Shown here one piece after another: positions 34,360 to 43,469 of a stretch of 64,000 bases of DNA (within the stretch, counting starts at the first letter, position 1; the number at the start of each line of letters is the position of its first letter). The position numbers and the translations under genes are program-made. Where the stretch lies: contig CAVUMC010000002.1 of NCBI GenBank assembly GCA_963742535.1, positions 2,480,001 through 2,544,000 of the forward strand, read 5' to 3'. This stretch comes from VRUE01 sp963742535. GTDB taxonomy: Bacteria > Actinomycetota > Thermoleophilia > Solirubrobacterales > 70-9. The notes below the pieces were generated by a model, which ran no database searches, was not told the origin of the DNA, and worked only from the letters and a program-made list of their open reading frames with translations.

Positions 34360-34860
34360 GTGAGCAGCGATCCGATAGCGGGGGACGTGGCACCCTCGAC
34401 GCTAGCCTTTCTCCTCTCCCAGGTGGGGATCTACGCCTCACGCCAATTCGCCGAACGGATCGGCGAGGTCGGCCTGCACCCGGCGCTGTTTCGGGTGCTC
34501 AACCTCGTTGACGCTGCCGAGGGCCACTCCCAGCAGGCGATCGGCGACGCGATCGAGGTGCCGCCGAGTCGCATGGTCGGCCTCGTCGACGAGCTCGAGC
34601 AGCTCGGCCTGGTCGAGCGCCGGCCACACCCCAGCGACCGCCGGGTTCGCGCCCTCTACCTCACCGCCAAGGGCCGCAAGACGCTCGAGCGAGGGCGCGA
34701 GATCGCCAAGGCCCACGAGCGCGACCTGACCAAAGGGATGCCCAGCGCCGACCGCAAGCGCCTCACCGAGTACCTCCAGAAGATCGTCGACGAGCAGACG
34801 ATTGGGCGTGGGGTGCACCCCGGGATGGGCGACAAGCCGGGATCGCCGAAGTCCGACTGA
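34360..34860 (+). CDS. MarR-family transcriptional regulator
   Basis: 166 residues from GTG 34360. Winged-helix MarR core: HSQQAIGDAIEVPPSRMVGLVDELEQLGLVERR, then SDRRVRALYLTAKGRK in the wing, framed by long dimerisation helices. It presumably represses the divergent MMPL exporter and itself through the dyad at 34294-34307 and releases on binding a lipophilic ligand. The last 20 residues are glycine/proline-rich and disordered. Confidence 0.88.
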   Translation: MSSDPIAGDVAPSTLAFLLSQVGIYASRQFAERIGEVGLHPALFRVLNLVDAAEGHSQQAIGDAIEVPPSRMVGLVDELEQLGLVERRPHPSDRRVRALYLTAKGRKTLERGREIAKAHERDLTKGMPSADRKRLTEYLQKIVDEQTIGRGVHPGMGDKPGSPKSD

Positions 34861-34886
34861 AGAGCCTCGAGCTCGGCACTGGAGGG

Positions 34887-35240
34887 TTATCCCGGCGGCT
34901 GGCCCTGCAGCCCGAACTCCGCCCGCCGCTCCGCCGGGACGAGATCGATCTCGGCGGGGTGGCGTTCGATGTATTCGCGCACAAAGGGACAGAGCGGGAT
35001 GACGGCGACGCCTTCGGCCCGCGCTTGGGCCAGCGCCTCCCTGATCAAGGTGCTGCCGATCCCCTTGCCCTCGAACTCGGGCTCGATTTCGGTGTGGGTG
35101 AAGACGATCTCGCCGGGGGCGCGTCGGTAGTCGCTGTGGCCGGCGCGGCGGCCGTCTACTCGGATCAGGAAGCGTTCAGCCTCAGGGTCGTCACGAACCT
35201 CCGGTGGCGGGGGAGACTTCAGCCAATTCAATCCGCGCAT
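34887..35240 (-). CDS. GNAT acetyltransferase, NATD1-like
   Basis: 117 residues, the small YjdJ/NATD1-type GNAT domain: FTHTEIEPEFEGKGIGSTLI contains the acetyl-CoA pyrophosphate loop (EGKGIG), and IPLCPFVREYIERHPE is the family's C-terminal signature. Substrates of these short acetyltransferases are unknown. It begins 6 nt downstream of the methyltransferase stop, in the same operon. Start ATG 35240. Confidence 0.85.
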   Translation of the reverse strand: MRGLNWLKSPPPPEVRDDPEAERFLIRVDGRRAGHSDYRRAPGEIVFTHTEIEPEFEGKGIGSTLIREALAQARAEGVAVIPLCPFVREYIERHPAEIDLVPAERRAEFGLQGQPPG

Positions 35241-35245
35241 CGTGC

Positions 35246-36088
35246 TCAGGATGCCTTTCGGCCGACCGCGAGCAGGTACTCCATCTCGAAGCGAGCGTCA
35301 TCGGCGCTGCCGAGGTTCTGCTCCGCGAAGTAGCTGTCAAGCGCCTGCTCGAACTCCGCCTCGCGCTCGTTGCGCCGCGCGTTTGCCTGCGCCGCGATCG
35401 TCGGCCCGTAGCGCTGCTTGAAGTGCTCGGCGAAGTCGGCGGGCTGCTCGAAGGCAGTCACCTCGAGCGTGTGGCGATCCAGCTTGTCGAGCTCGACCCG
35501 CTCGCCAAGCAGCTCGCGCAGGTGGTCCTCGCCACCCCAGAGCGGGGGCGGCTGCGCGCCGGGGGGCGGTGCCGGGGCGAACGGCCCGATCGTGCGGAAG
35601 AGGCCGCCGATCATCCCCTCCGGAGTCCAGCTCAGCAACCCAATCGTTCCGCCAGGGCGGCAGACCCGCACGAGCTCGTCGGCGGCCGCCTGGTGGTGGG
35701 GGGCGAACATCACCCCGATCGAGGAGATGACGACGTCGAAGCTGGCGTCCTCGAAAGGCAGGTTCTCGGCGTCGGCCTCGGCCCACTCGAGCTCAACGCC
35801 CTCGGCCGCGGCGCGGGTGCGCCCGGCGTCGAACAGCTCCGGCGTCAGGTCGCTGGCGACGACCGTCGCTCCGCTGGCGGCCGCCGGGATCGCAGCGTTG
35901 CCGGTACCGGCGGCGACGTCGAGGACGCGCTGCCCGGAGGTGATTCCGGCGGCCTCGACGAGCTGCGGGCCGAGTGGCAGCAGGAATGTCTCGACCATCG
36001 ATGGATAGTCGCCGGAGGCCCACATCGACCGGTGACGGGCCTTGAGCTCGCCGTCTGCGTCTTTCGCCTGTTGTGCAGCGTCGTTCAC
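35246..36088 (-). CDS. SAM-dependent methyltransferase
   Basis: 280 residues from GTG 36088, with AAGGAG 10 nt upstream. Class I Rossmann methyltransferase: motif I VLDVAAGTGNAAIPAA, motif II acid in ADAENLPFEDASFD, and motif IV region ISSIGVMFAPHH. Resembles ubiquinone/menaquinone-type (UbiE-like) small-molecule methyltransferases; acceptor unknown. In one operon with the GST gene upstream (10 nt) and the GNAT gene downstream (5 nt). Confidence 0.87.
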   Translation of the reverse strand: MNDAAQQAKDADGELKARHRSMWASGDYPSMVETFLLPLGPQLVEAAGITSGQRVLDVAAGTGNAAIPAAASGATVVASDLTPELFDAGRTRAAAEGVELEWAEADAENLPFEDASFDVVISSIGVMFAPHHQAAADELVRVCRPGGTIGLLSWTPEGMIGGLFRTIGPFAPAPPPGAQPPPLWGGEDHLRELLGERVELDKLDRHTLEVTAFEQPADFAEHFKQRYGPTIAAQANARRNEREAEFEQALDSYFAEQNLGSADDARFEMEYLLAVGRKAS

Positions 36089-36098
36089 TGGAATCTCC

Positions 36099-36872
36099 TT
36101 ATTGCGTGTGTGGTTTCTTCCGACGCTCCTCGCGGAACATCTTCAGGGCGAAGGCCCCGGCGGGATGGGCGCGAAGTTCGCGAACCTTGGTGGACATCGG
36201 CGCCGGGAGCTCGTCGGGCTGGGGGAGCTGAACGCCGTACTCGAGCGGCATCAGTACCGATGCAGCCAGTGAGGAGAAGGTGAGGTCGGCGGCGCTGAAG
36301 CGTTCGCCGCAGAGGTAAGGGCGGCCGTCGCTGAGGTGGTTGGCGACGGTGTCGAAGACGGCATGAACCTCCGCCTCGGACTGTGTCGCGCTGGCCGGGG
36401 TGATGTCGAGGTAGCGGTCGATGATGCGGGCGACGAACGGATAGGCCAGCGGCAGGCCGCGGCGCTGCCAGGCGGGCACGCCGGCGCAGGCATAGGCGAC
36501 CGCGATGTCGCGGCGGCCGCGCAGGTTGAAGTACATCCAACGTCGTCCCTCCGGTCCGAGGCGCTCGTCGAAGACACGTTGCAGATCCCGGACTTCGGCC
36601 GCGACGGTCGGGTCGTCAGGGAACAGGGCGCGGTTGGGCTGCGCCCGCGCGCTTGCCTCCTCGACGATCTCGGCCGACTCGGCGAAGACTTGATCTCCCC
36701 AGACGAGCACCGGTGCGGTTTTGCCCCCGCCCGCGCGCTTGACGGGGACCCAGTGGATCACCTGGAGGTGCGGCCGCTCTGTGTAAGCGATCCCGGCCCA
36801 GTCCAGAGCCCAGCGGGCCTTCTCACAGTAATGGCTGATCGGGATCGTGATCAGGATCGGGTTTTCAGCCAT
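36099..36872 (-). CDS. Glutathione S-transferase family protein
   Basis: 257 residues. N-terminal thioredoxin fold with SHYCEKARWALDWAGI (active-site S/C region near residue 13-16), the cis-proline block KTAPVLVWGDQVFAES, and an all-helical C-terminal domain with LCGERFSAADLTFSSL, the N-capping box of GSTs. Because most Thermoleophilia lack glutathione, its thiol co-substrate may be different. First gene of a three-gene operon with the methyltransferase and GNAT genes; divergent from ogt. Confidence 0.83.
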   Translation of the reverse strand: MAENPILITIPISHYCEKARWALDWAGIAYTERPHLQVIHWVPVKRAGGGKTAPVLVWGDQVFAESAEIVEEASARAQPNRALFPDDPTVAAEVRDLQRVFDERLGPEGRRWMYFNLRGRRDIAVAYACAGVPAWQRRGLPLAYPFVARIIDRYLDITPASATQSEAEVHAVFDTVANHLSDGRPYLCGERFSAADLTFSSLAASVLMPLEYGVQLPQPDELPAPMSTKVRELRAHPAGAFALKMFREERRKKPHTQ

Positions 36873-36979
36873 TGCAACAGTGTGCCTCGCTTCCGCGCAA
36901 AGTGCTTTCAGGGCGAGATCTCACGATGGCGCCGGTCGAGGCGTTTATATGGATGACGGCAGCAACGAGAGGAATTGGC

Positions 36980-37495
36980 ATGCTCGCGACTCACACCATC
37001 ATCGATTCGCCGATCGGGGAGCTGACGCTTGTCGCTCGTAACCGTGTGCTGAGCGGCCTTTACTTCCCAGGGCACTGGCATATGCCCACGGCGGATGTCT
37101 TCGGCGCTCGGACCGACCGCGGCTTCGAGGCCACGGAAGAGCAGCTGGCTCAGTACTTCGCCGGCGAGCGAACTGATTTCGAGCTGGAGACCACCGCCGT
37201 CGGTGACGATTTCCAGCAGCGGGTGTGGGAGCTGATCGATCGCATTCCCTATGGACAGACCACGACCTACGGTGAGATGGCGGAGGAGCTGGGTGACCCA
37301 GTCCTGGCGCGGGAGGTGGGCAGCGCCGTCGGCCGCAACCCGCTCTCTATCGTTGTTCCCTGTCACCGGGTGGTGGGCAAGGAAGGCCAGCTCACCGGTT
37401 ACGCCGGCGGTCTCGAGCGCAAGCGCACCCTGCTCGAGCTGGAGGGCGCCGAGGGTTGGATCGGAGCCCAGGGCGAGCAGTTGCTGCTCTCCTGA
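36980..37495 (+). CDS. ogt: Methylated-DNA-[protein]-cysteine S-methyltransferase
   Basis: 171 residues from ATG 36980, which has AGAGGAAT upstream; earlier in-frame starts are less likely. The active-site IVVPCHRV with the methyl-accepting cysteine, the helix-turn-helix YGQTTTYGEMAEEL and the NPLSI asparagine hinge are intact. It transfers the methyl group from O6-methylguanine to itself. No Ada regulatory domain is fused. Confidence 0.94.
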   Translation: MLATHTIIDSPIGELTLVARNRVLSGLYFPGHWHMPTADVFGARTDRGFEATEEQLAQYFAGERTDFELETTAVGDDFQQRVWELIDRIPYGQTTTYGEMAEELGDPVLAREVGSAVGRNPLSIVVPCHRVVGKEGQLTGYAGGLERKRTLLELEGAEGWIGAQGEQLLLS

Positions 37496-37507
37496 CGGAT
37501 CTGCTGC

Positions 37508-38290
37508 TCAGCGCTGCTGTACGGCGTGCGCGGTGAGATCGTCAGGTGCGCCCTTGGCGCGAAAGCGCCGCTGCTTGGCGACGACACCATCGTCGTCGAG
37601 GGCCTCGAGGACGATGCCGGAGACGAGGACCTCGCCTGGCCTCGCTGCCTCAGCGAGGCGGGCGGCGATGTTGACGTCGACACCGAAATAGTCGCCGCCG
37701 AGCTTGCGTGGGCGACCGAGGTGGATGCCGGTGCGCAATTGCGGGTGGTAATCGTCGACCTCGATTGCCTCAATACGTGCTTGCGCTGCAAAAGCAGCCT
37801 CGACGGCGCTGCCGCTATCCCAGAAAGCGGCCATCAGGCCGTCGCCGAGTCGCTTCACGACCTCACCGCGGTTGGAGACAATCGCTGGCTCGGTCGCCTC
37901 ACTGAACTGGCGCAGCAAACTGATCGCCTGCTTGTCACCCGCCTCCAGTGCCCAGCTCGAGAAGCCGACCAGGTCAGTGAAGAGGATCGCGACCTCGACC
38001 TTGCCACGTCCCCGGTCCTGGGACTCGGCGAGGCGCTGCCAAGCCTGCAGGGCGGTCATGCCGAGCTCGCCGAGCAGTCCCTGCTCAGTCCCACGGAAGG
38101 TGACGAGCTGACGGGCGGCCAGGTCGGCGGGCCGGCCGCGAGCGGTCGAGAGCCGATCGACGAACTCGTCGTCTCCCATCGTCTGCTCACGCGTCTGCCG
38201 TACTGATTCGACCAGCCTGGGATGGCGATTGAACCGGCGCGCGGCGGCGAGGAAGCGCTTTGCCGCCGATTCCCTGGGGGCTTCGGTCAC
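37508..38290 (-). CDS. Class III adenylate/guanylate cyclase
   Basis: 260 residues from GTG 38290. An N-terminal helical region (about 1-95) precedes one cyclase catalytic domain: metal-binding FTDLVGFSSW and VKRLGDGLMAAF (two aspartates), and GVDVNIAARLAEAARPGEVLVS with the transition-state asparagine/arginine. Soluble, no membrane helix. The N-terminal helices may sense a ligand. Overlapping no neighbour; divergent from the acyl-CoA synthetase with 23 bp between starts. Confidence 0.88.
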   Translation of the reverse strand: MTEAPRESAAKRFLAAARRFNRHPRLVESVRQTREQTMGDDEFVDRLSTARGRPADLAARQLVTFRGTEQGLLGELGMTALQAWQRLAESQDRGRGKVEVAILFTDLVGFSSWALEAGDKQAISLLRQFSEATEPAIVSNRGEVVKRLGDGLMAAFWDSGSAVEAAFAAQARIEAIEVDDYHPQLRTGIHLGRPRKLGGDYFGVDVNIAARLAEAARPGEVLVSGIVLEALDDDGVVAKQRRFRAKGAPDDLTAHAVQQR

Positions 38291-38313
38291 CGCGCCAGAC
38301 TACGATCTCGCCG

Positions 38314-39894
38314 ATGCAGATCGACGGCACCGCACTCGAGCAGCCGGCGCCGCCGCTGAACGAGCTGTTGCGCGAGGGCCTGGCGGCGGGTCCGGATGAG
38401 GTCGCGCTCGTCTCGGCCGAGCGCTCGCTTACCTGGCGCGAGCTCGACGAGGAGAGCGCCCGCCTGGCGGGCGGCTACGGCGGTTTGGGTCTGGAAGTGG
38501 GGGACAGGCTGGCTTCGCTGATGCCGAATCGGATCGACCTCGTCGTCCACTACCTCGCCTGCTTCCGGGCCGGCCTGGTGGCGACCCCGCTCAATTACCG
38601 CTACACGGCGCGCGAGATCGATCACGCGCTTCAGGTGAGCGGCGCCCGGGCGCTGCTCGCCCACGTCGAGCGGGCCGAGGACGTGGCAACGAGCGAGCTT
38701 GCCGGCAATCTGGCGCTGGGCACGATCGGCTATCGCGATCAGGGTGAAGCCGAGGCGGGCGGCGAGTGGAGCCACGATTTCGCGGCGCTACTCGACCACG
38801 AGCCTCTGGCGGAGGGCCCCGTGCCTGACCCCGACGAGCCCGCCACGATCTTCTTCACCTCGGGCAGCACCGGCCCCGCCAAGGGCGTCACCCACACTCG
38901 CGAGTCGCTGCGCTGGATGATCGCCAGCGCCGCCGCGGCCTTTGAGCTCGCGCCCGAGGACGCCTTCCTGCCCGGCTCCTCGATGTCGCACGTCGGCTCC
39001 TTCCTCTGGACGCTCAGCATCCTCTCGGTCGGCGGCCGCGTCGTCGTCGCTCGCACCACCGACAGCCACGAGCTGCTGCCGCTGCTGCGCGAGCAACGGC
39101 CGAGCGTGATGGCGATGCTGCCGGCGGCGCTGTTGGGCCTGGTGCGCGACCATGACCTGCGTCCCGAAGACTTTTCCTGCCTGCGCATCTGCCGCGCTGG
39201 CTCGGACAAGGTCTCGACCGAGCTACTGAGCGAGTTCTCCGCCGCGGCGGGCTTCCCGATCATCGAGGGCTACGGCATGACCGAGGTCGGCCTGGCGACG
39301 CTCAACCCGCCCTCCGGCGTGATCAAGCAGGGTTCGATCGGGCTGCCGGTGGGCGGCTCCAGCATCGCCCTGCGCAACGAGGACGGCGAGCCGATTGAGG
39401 GCGAGGCGGTCGGGCGGATCTGGATCCGCACCCGCAGTCGCATGTCGGGCTACTGGGAGGCACCCGACGCGACCGCCGAGGTGGTGATCGATGACTGGCT
39501 TGACTCGGGTGACCTCGCCCGCGCCGACGAGGAGGGGTATCTCTGGTTCTTCGGCCGCAAGAAGCAGGTGATCGTCCACGACGGCTCCAACATCAGCCCA
39601 CTCGAGGTCGAGGCGGCGCTCGATGAACACCCCGCGATCGACCTCGCCGGCGTCGTCGGCATCCACGACGAAGTTCACGGCGAGAACGTGCGCGCCTACG
39701 TCACCTTGCGTGAGGGGGCCGAACCTCCGGCCACCGCCGACCTGATTACCCACTGCCGCGAGCGCGTCGGCTACAAGGCCCCGGAGGAGATCGTCTTCCT
39801 CGACGAGATGCCGCTCAATCCGACCGGCAAGATCGACCGCGTCGGCCTGAAGCGGATGGCGGAAGACCACCTCCACCCGCACGGCCTGGAGTGA
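38314..39894 (+). CDS. AMP-dependent acyl-CoA synthetase
   Basis: 526 residues from ATG 38314. All ANL motifs are present: phosphate loop FTSGSTGPAKGVTHT, YGMTEVG, DSGDLARADEEGYLWFFGRKK hinge, and the catalytic lysine near the end in NPTGKIDR. It activates a carboxylic acid to acyl-AMP and acyl-CoA; chain specificity not predictable. Its stop overlaps the start of the ABC permease gene by one nucleotide (TGATG), hinting that the transporter acts on a lipid-like product. Confidence 0.92.
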   Translation: MQIDGTALEQPAPPLNELLREGLAAGPDEVALVSAERSLTWRELDEESARLAGGYGGLGLEVGDRLASLMPNRIDLVVHYLACFRAGLVATPLNYRYTAREIDHALQVSGARALLAHVERAEDVATSELAGNLALGTIGYRDQGEAEAGGEWSHDFAALLDHEPLAEGPVPDPDEPATIFFTSGSTGPAKGVTHTRESLRWMIASAAAAFELAPEDAFLPGSSMSHVGSFLWTLSILSVGGRVVVARTTDSHELLPLLREQRPSVMAMLPAALLGLVRDHDLRPEDFSCLRICRAGSDKVSTELLSEFSAAAGFPIIEGYGMTEVGLATLNPPSGVIKQGSIGLPVGGSSIALRNEDGEPIEGEAVGRIWIRTRSRMSGYWEAPDATAEVVIDDWLDSGDLARADEEGYLWFFGRKKQVIVHDGSNISPLEVEAALDEHPAIDLAGVVGIHDEVHGENVRAYVTLREGAEPPATADLITHCRERVGYKAPEEIVFLDEMPLNPTGKIDRVGLKRMAEDHLHPHGLE

Positions 39895-41471
39895 TGGAAA
39901 GCGCGATATCGCGCGATTCCGCCCGGTCCGGCGCGGAGGCCCTGCGGGCGCTGCGCTCGATGCGGCGACAGCGTTTCGTCGAGGAGTTCGACGTCATGGA
40001 TGCGCTCTACAAGATCTACCTCGTCGTGATCTTCGGTGGGGTGGGGCTGGCGCTGATCGCCGGTGCGATCGCCGACGCTCCGCTGGGACCCGCCGAGCTC
40101 AACCGCCTCGCCGATCACGGACCGGCGGCGCTGGGAATGGCAGTCGCGCTGGCGATCCTGCTCGGCCTGCGCAGCGGAGCGCGCGGTGGCCCGCTGGCGA
40201 TCGAGGCCGCCGAGCTCCAGTACGTGCTGCTGGCCCCGGTCGATCGCGGTGCCGCACTGCGGCCAGGCGCAGTGCGGCAAGCGCGGGTGGCGGTCCTCAC
40301 GGGCGCCGCGCTTGGGCTCTCGGTCGGCGCTTTCGCGGTGCCGCGATTGCCTGGATCCTCGGTCGAGTGGCTGGCCGTGCTGACCGCTTTCGGGGCGCTG
40401 CTGCCGCTCTGCTGTCTCGGATCCGCCCTGCTGGCTTGCGGGCGCCGGCTGAGTCCAACCCTCGCCACCGCGATCGGACTGCTGCTCTCGGCATGGACGC
40501 TCGCCGACCTCATCACCGGAGCGGTGTCGAGTCCGGCGACGATGCTTGGCGCGCTGGCTACCTTGCCCTTGCAGAGCGGCGTCACGGCCGCCCTTGCGGC
40601 CGTCGGTGCCGGGGTCGCACTCGCGATCGCCTTGGCCGGGTTGCTGGCGGTCGGCGGCCTTTCACTCGACATGGCTCGGCGGCGGGCGACGCTGGTTGCG
40701 GAGCTTCGCTTTTCCGCCTCGGTGCAGGACCTCCGCACGGTCATCTTGCTGAGACGCCAGCTTGCGGCGGAGCGCCCGCGGCGGCGCCCCTGGCTGAGCC
40801 CCGCCTGGCTCCGGCGCCTCCCGCCGGTCCCGCGCCGGGCGCTGCGTGGCCTCCTGCGTTGGCCCGCGGATCGGCTTGCGCGAGTCGCCGCCGCGGGGGC
40901 GCTGACCGGGTTGACGGCTGCCGCCGTCTGGAACGGGACGACTCCACTCGTGGCGGCGCTCGGCGCTTTTCTCTTCGTGGCGGCGCTCGACGTGAGCGAG
41001 CCACTGGCGCAGGAGGTCGATCACCCGACTCGCCGCGACTTGTTGCCCGTCGACCTCGCCCGCCTGCTCCAGCGCCATCTCGCTGTGCCGAGTCTTGCGA
41101 TGGCCGCGATTGGGGCGATTGCGGTTCTCACCGCCTTCGTCATCGGCGCGCCCGGGCCGTTGATTGCCGCCGGGGCGGTGATGCTTCCCCCGGCGGGTTT
41201 GCTCCTTGTCGGCTGCGCCGCGCTGAGCGTGACCAACGACCCCTATCGCTACGTCCTCAGTCCGGAATTGGGCTACTTCCAGACGGCCGCCCCGATCGTG
41301 ATCGCGCTGGTGGCGGTGGGTGGCCCGGTGTTTGCGCTTCGGGAAGCGGTTCGCCACGGGCGGGCGCCGTTGGGAACCGCGGTGCTGCTCGACGTCGCCC
41401 TGCTCGTTTTCGGGATCGGCCTGGCGGGGCTCGTCAGCGGCCGGGTCGTCGCCGAGGAGGCCTCCAGGTGA
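39894..41471 (+). CDS. ABC exporter permease (multi-helix)
   Basis: 525 residues from ATG 39894 (a GTG at 39891 is an alternative). About 12 hydrophobic segments, the first at 33-52, with a cytosolic middle loop rich in arginine (RRQLAAERPRRRPW, about 280-300). Low sequence identity is expected for this class; identification rests on the topology and on the ATPase gene that follows with GTGA overlap. Likely forms a two-component exporter with that ATPase; substrate unknown. Confidence 0.75.
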   Translation: MESAISRDSARSGAEALRALRSMRRQRFVEEFDVMDALYKIYLVVIFGGVGLALIAGAIADAPLGPAELNRLADHGPAALGMAVALAILLGLRSGARGGPLAIEAAELQYVLLAPVDRGAALRPGAVRQARVAVLTGAALGLSVGAFAVPRLPGSSVEWLAVLTAFGALLPLCCLGSALLACGRRLSPTLATAIGLLLSAWTLADLITGAVSSPATMLGALATLPLQSGVTAALAAVGAGVALAIALAGLLAVGGLSLDMARRRATLVAELRFSASVQDLRTVILLRRQLAAERPRRRPWLSPAWLRRLPPVPRRALRGLLRWPADRLARVAAAGALTGLTAAAVWNGTTPLVAALGAFLFVAALDVSEPLAQEVDHPTRRDLLPVDLARLLQRHLAVPSLAMAAIGAIAVLTAFVIGAPGPLIAAGAVMLPPAGLLLVGCAALSVTNDPYRYVLSPELGYFQTAAPIVIALVAVGGPVFALREAVRHGRAPLGTAVLLDVALLVFGIGLAGLVSGRVVAEEASR

Positions 41472-42181
41472 GCGGCGCCGGGGATCACGGGTCCAAAGCG
41501 CCGGTGCTGGGTGCCCATGGGGTGTCGCGCGAATACGAGGGGTTCGTTGCCCTGAAGCCACTGGAGATCTCGGTTGGCGCCGGCGAATCGGTCGCCCTGA
41601 TCGGCCCCAACGGGGCCGGCAAGACGACGCTGCTCACGCTGGTTGCGGGTCTACTCGAGCCGACCTCCGGCGGGATCCAGGTCGCGGGCGCGAAAGCCGG
41701 CTCGATCGAGGCACGGCGCGCGGTCTCTTACCTTCCCGATCAGCCCGTCTTCTATGACGACCTGAGCCTCGGCGAGCACCTCGAGTACGTCGCCGGCCTG
41801 CACGAAGCCGAGGACGGCGCCGCCCAAGCCGGGGAGCTGCTCGATCGCCTGGGGATGTCCGACTGGAGCGAGCGCCTGCCAGCCGAATTCAGCCGGGGCA
41901 TGCGACAGAAGGCCTCGATCGCGCTGGCGCTCGTGCGCCCCTTCGGGCTACTGCTCGCCGACGAGCCGTTCGACGGCTTGGACCCTCCCAGCCGTGAGGT
42001 GCTGTTCGACCTCCTGGCGCAGTCGCGCGCCGCGGGCGCGGCGACGATCGTCTCCACCCATCGTCCCGACGTGATCGAGGCCGCCGATCGCTGCTTGGCC
42101 CTGCGCGATGGCGAGCTGGTCTACGACGGACCGCCGGCCAGCGATGAGATCGCGGAGTTCTTCACCGCGGCGCGGCGCTGA
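41468..42181 (+). CDS. ABC transporter ATP-binding protein
   Basis: 237 residues from GTG 41468, overlapping the permease stop. Walker A GPNGAGKTT, Q-loop in YLPDQPVFYDDLS, signature FSRGMRQK (degenerate LSGGQ), Walker B LLLADEPFDGLDP and H-loop in STHRPDVIE. This is the CcmA/NatA-like class that pairs with multi-helix exporters. The last 61 nt overlap the convergent DUF6790-like gene, an unusually long convergent overlap. Confidence 0.92.
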   Translation: MSGAGDHGSKAPVLGAHGVSREYEGFVALKPLEISVGAGESVALIGPNGAGKTTLLTLVAGLLEPTSGGIQVAGAKAGSIEARRAVSYLPDQPVFYDDLSLGEHLEYVAGLHEAEDGAAQAGELLDRLGMSDWSERLPAEFSRGMRQKASIALALVRPFGLLLADEPFDGLDPPSREVLFDLLAQSRAAGAATIVSTHRPDVIEAADRCLALRDGELVYDGPPASDEIAEFFTAARR

Positions 42182-42639
42182 AGGGCATAGAGAGCGATCG
42201 CGACCAGGGGCGCGATGAAGTCGGACCAGAGGACGAGGCCGGTGTTGTCGGGGGCGTGGTTGTCGTGGATTGCGGCCTGGTGGATGTGGCCGTAGGCGTC
42301 GCCGAGGTAACAGATCGAGACCGCGATCACCGCGGCGAGGAGGAAGCCGTCGCGGAAGCGGGCGCAGAGCACGCCGAGAATGCCGACCGCGAGGTCGGCG
42401 AATCCGACCTCGGTCTGGAAGCCGCCATCGCCATTGGTGAAGCCGATTTCCTTTGCCGTGTTGGGACCGTCGAAGAAGTGGAACATCGCGCCGAAGATCG
42501 CGGCGACGCCGACGGCAACCACCATCCACCAGATCAGGAAGATTTCGAGCGTGCGGGCTGCACTGCGGTCCTGCTTGTCGCGGTGTCGGTGGATCGCGGC
42601 GCCGATTAGAGCGATCGCGGCAAAGAAGAGGAACGGCAT
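42121..42639 (-). CDS. Membrane protein, DUF6790-like
   Basis: 172 residues with four to five hydrophobic segments. The block MFHFFDGPNTAKEIGFTNGDGGFQTEVGFADLAVGILG is conserved in a family I recall as DUF6790. Charged residues in it (E, H, D near helix ends) suggest an ion- or metal-related role, but no function is known. Its 3' end overlaps the ABC ATPase gene by 61 nt on the opposite strand. Start ATG 42639. Confidence 0.7.
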   Translation of the reverse strand: MPFLFFAAIALIGAAIHRHRDKQDRSAARTLEIFLIWWMVVAVGVAAIFGAMFHFFDGPNTAKEIGFTNGDGGFQTEVGFADLAVGILGVLCARFRDGFLLAAVIAVSICYLGDAYGHIHQAAIHDNHAPDNTGLVLWSDFIAPLVAIALYALQRRAAVKNSAISSLAGGPS

Positions 42640-42689
42640 ACGGTGCTGAGCCTACCCGCGCGTCTCGCCATCGGCGAGGTGCTGGAGAT

Positions 42690-43469
42690 TCAGCCGCGGA
42701 GCGGCGGGAAGTCCGGCGCTCGGCGCTCGACGAAGCTGTCGACGCCCTCGCGGAAATCGGGGCGCTCGAAGGATTGCTCCATGTACTCGACCGCGGCGGC
42801 GTCAGCCTGGGCCAGGTCGCGGACGAGGTCGTCGTAGAGCTGGCGCTTGATCGTCGCCATCGAGGCGGGGGAGCTGTAGCGGGCGAGCTCGACCGCGTAG
42901 GCGTGGGCCTCCTCGGCGGCGCGATCCTCCTCGGTGAGCCTGTCGATGACGCCGAGGTGCTCCGCTTCCTCGGGGAGAAAAGTGCGGCCGGAGAGGAGCA
43001 GGTCGAGTGCGGCGGAGGTTCCCACGACCCGGGGCAGGACCCAGGAGAGGCCGTACTCGGCGATCAGGCCGCGGCGGGCGAAGGCCGTGGTCAGCTTCGC
43101 CCCCGCCGCCGCGAAGCGGATGTCGCACATCATCGCCATCACGAAGCCGAGCCCGGCGCAGGGGCCGTTGATCGCGGCGATCACCGGCTTGCGCAGCGAG
43201 CGCGGAAGCCCTTGGGGGCGCGGGTCGGGCTCCGCCGAGGAGCCGCTGCGCTCGACTTCCTGCAGGTACTCGAAGTCCGCTCCGGCGCAGAAGCCGCGGC
43301 CCGCCCCGGTGACGACGATCGCCCTCGCCTCGGGATCGGCGTCGGCCTCCTGCAGGCGGTCGAAGTAGGCGCGGCCGAGCTCGGGCGTCCAGGCGTTGAG
43401 CGAGTCGGGACGGTTGAGGGTGACGTGTGCGACTCCCTCCCGAACCTCGTAGAGGACCGTCTCGCTCAC
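42690..43469 (-). CDS. Enoyl-CoA hydratase/isomerase (crotonase) family
   Basis: 259 residues from GTG 43469, whose start overlaps the amidohydrolase stop by 4 nt (GTGA). Crotonase fold: VTLNRPDSLNAW, the oxyanion hole in GAGRGFCAGADFEYL and GPCAGLGFVMAMMCDIRFA, and a long C-terminal helix region. The glutamates of true hydratases are only partly visible, so the reaction may be isomerisation or hydrolysis. Last gene of the TetR-headed catabolic operon. Confidence 0.88.
   Translation of the reverse strand: MSETVLYEVREGVAHVTLNRPDSLNAWTPELGRAYFDRLQEADADPEARAIVVTGAGRGFCAGADFEYLQEVERSGSSAEPDPRPQGLPRSLRKPVIAAINGPCAGLGFVMAMMCDIRFAAAGAKLTTAFARRGLIAEYGLSWVLPRVVGTSAALDLLLSGRTFLPEEAEHLGVIDRLTEEDRAAEEAHAYAVELARYSSPASMATIKRQLYDDLVRDLAQADAAAVEYMEQSFERPDFREGVDSFVERRAPDFPPLRG

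Noticed and set aside
40367..41467. Large N-terminal extension of the ABC ATPase
   Set aside because: This open frame overlaps the permease in another frame and lacks any domain; GTG 41468 overlapping the permease stop gives a normal ATPase.
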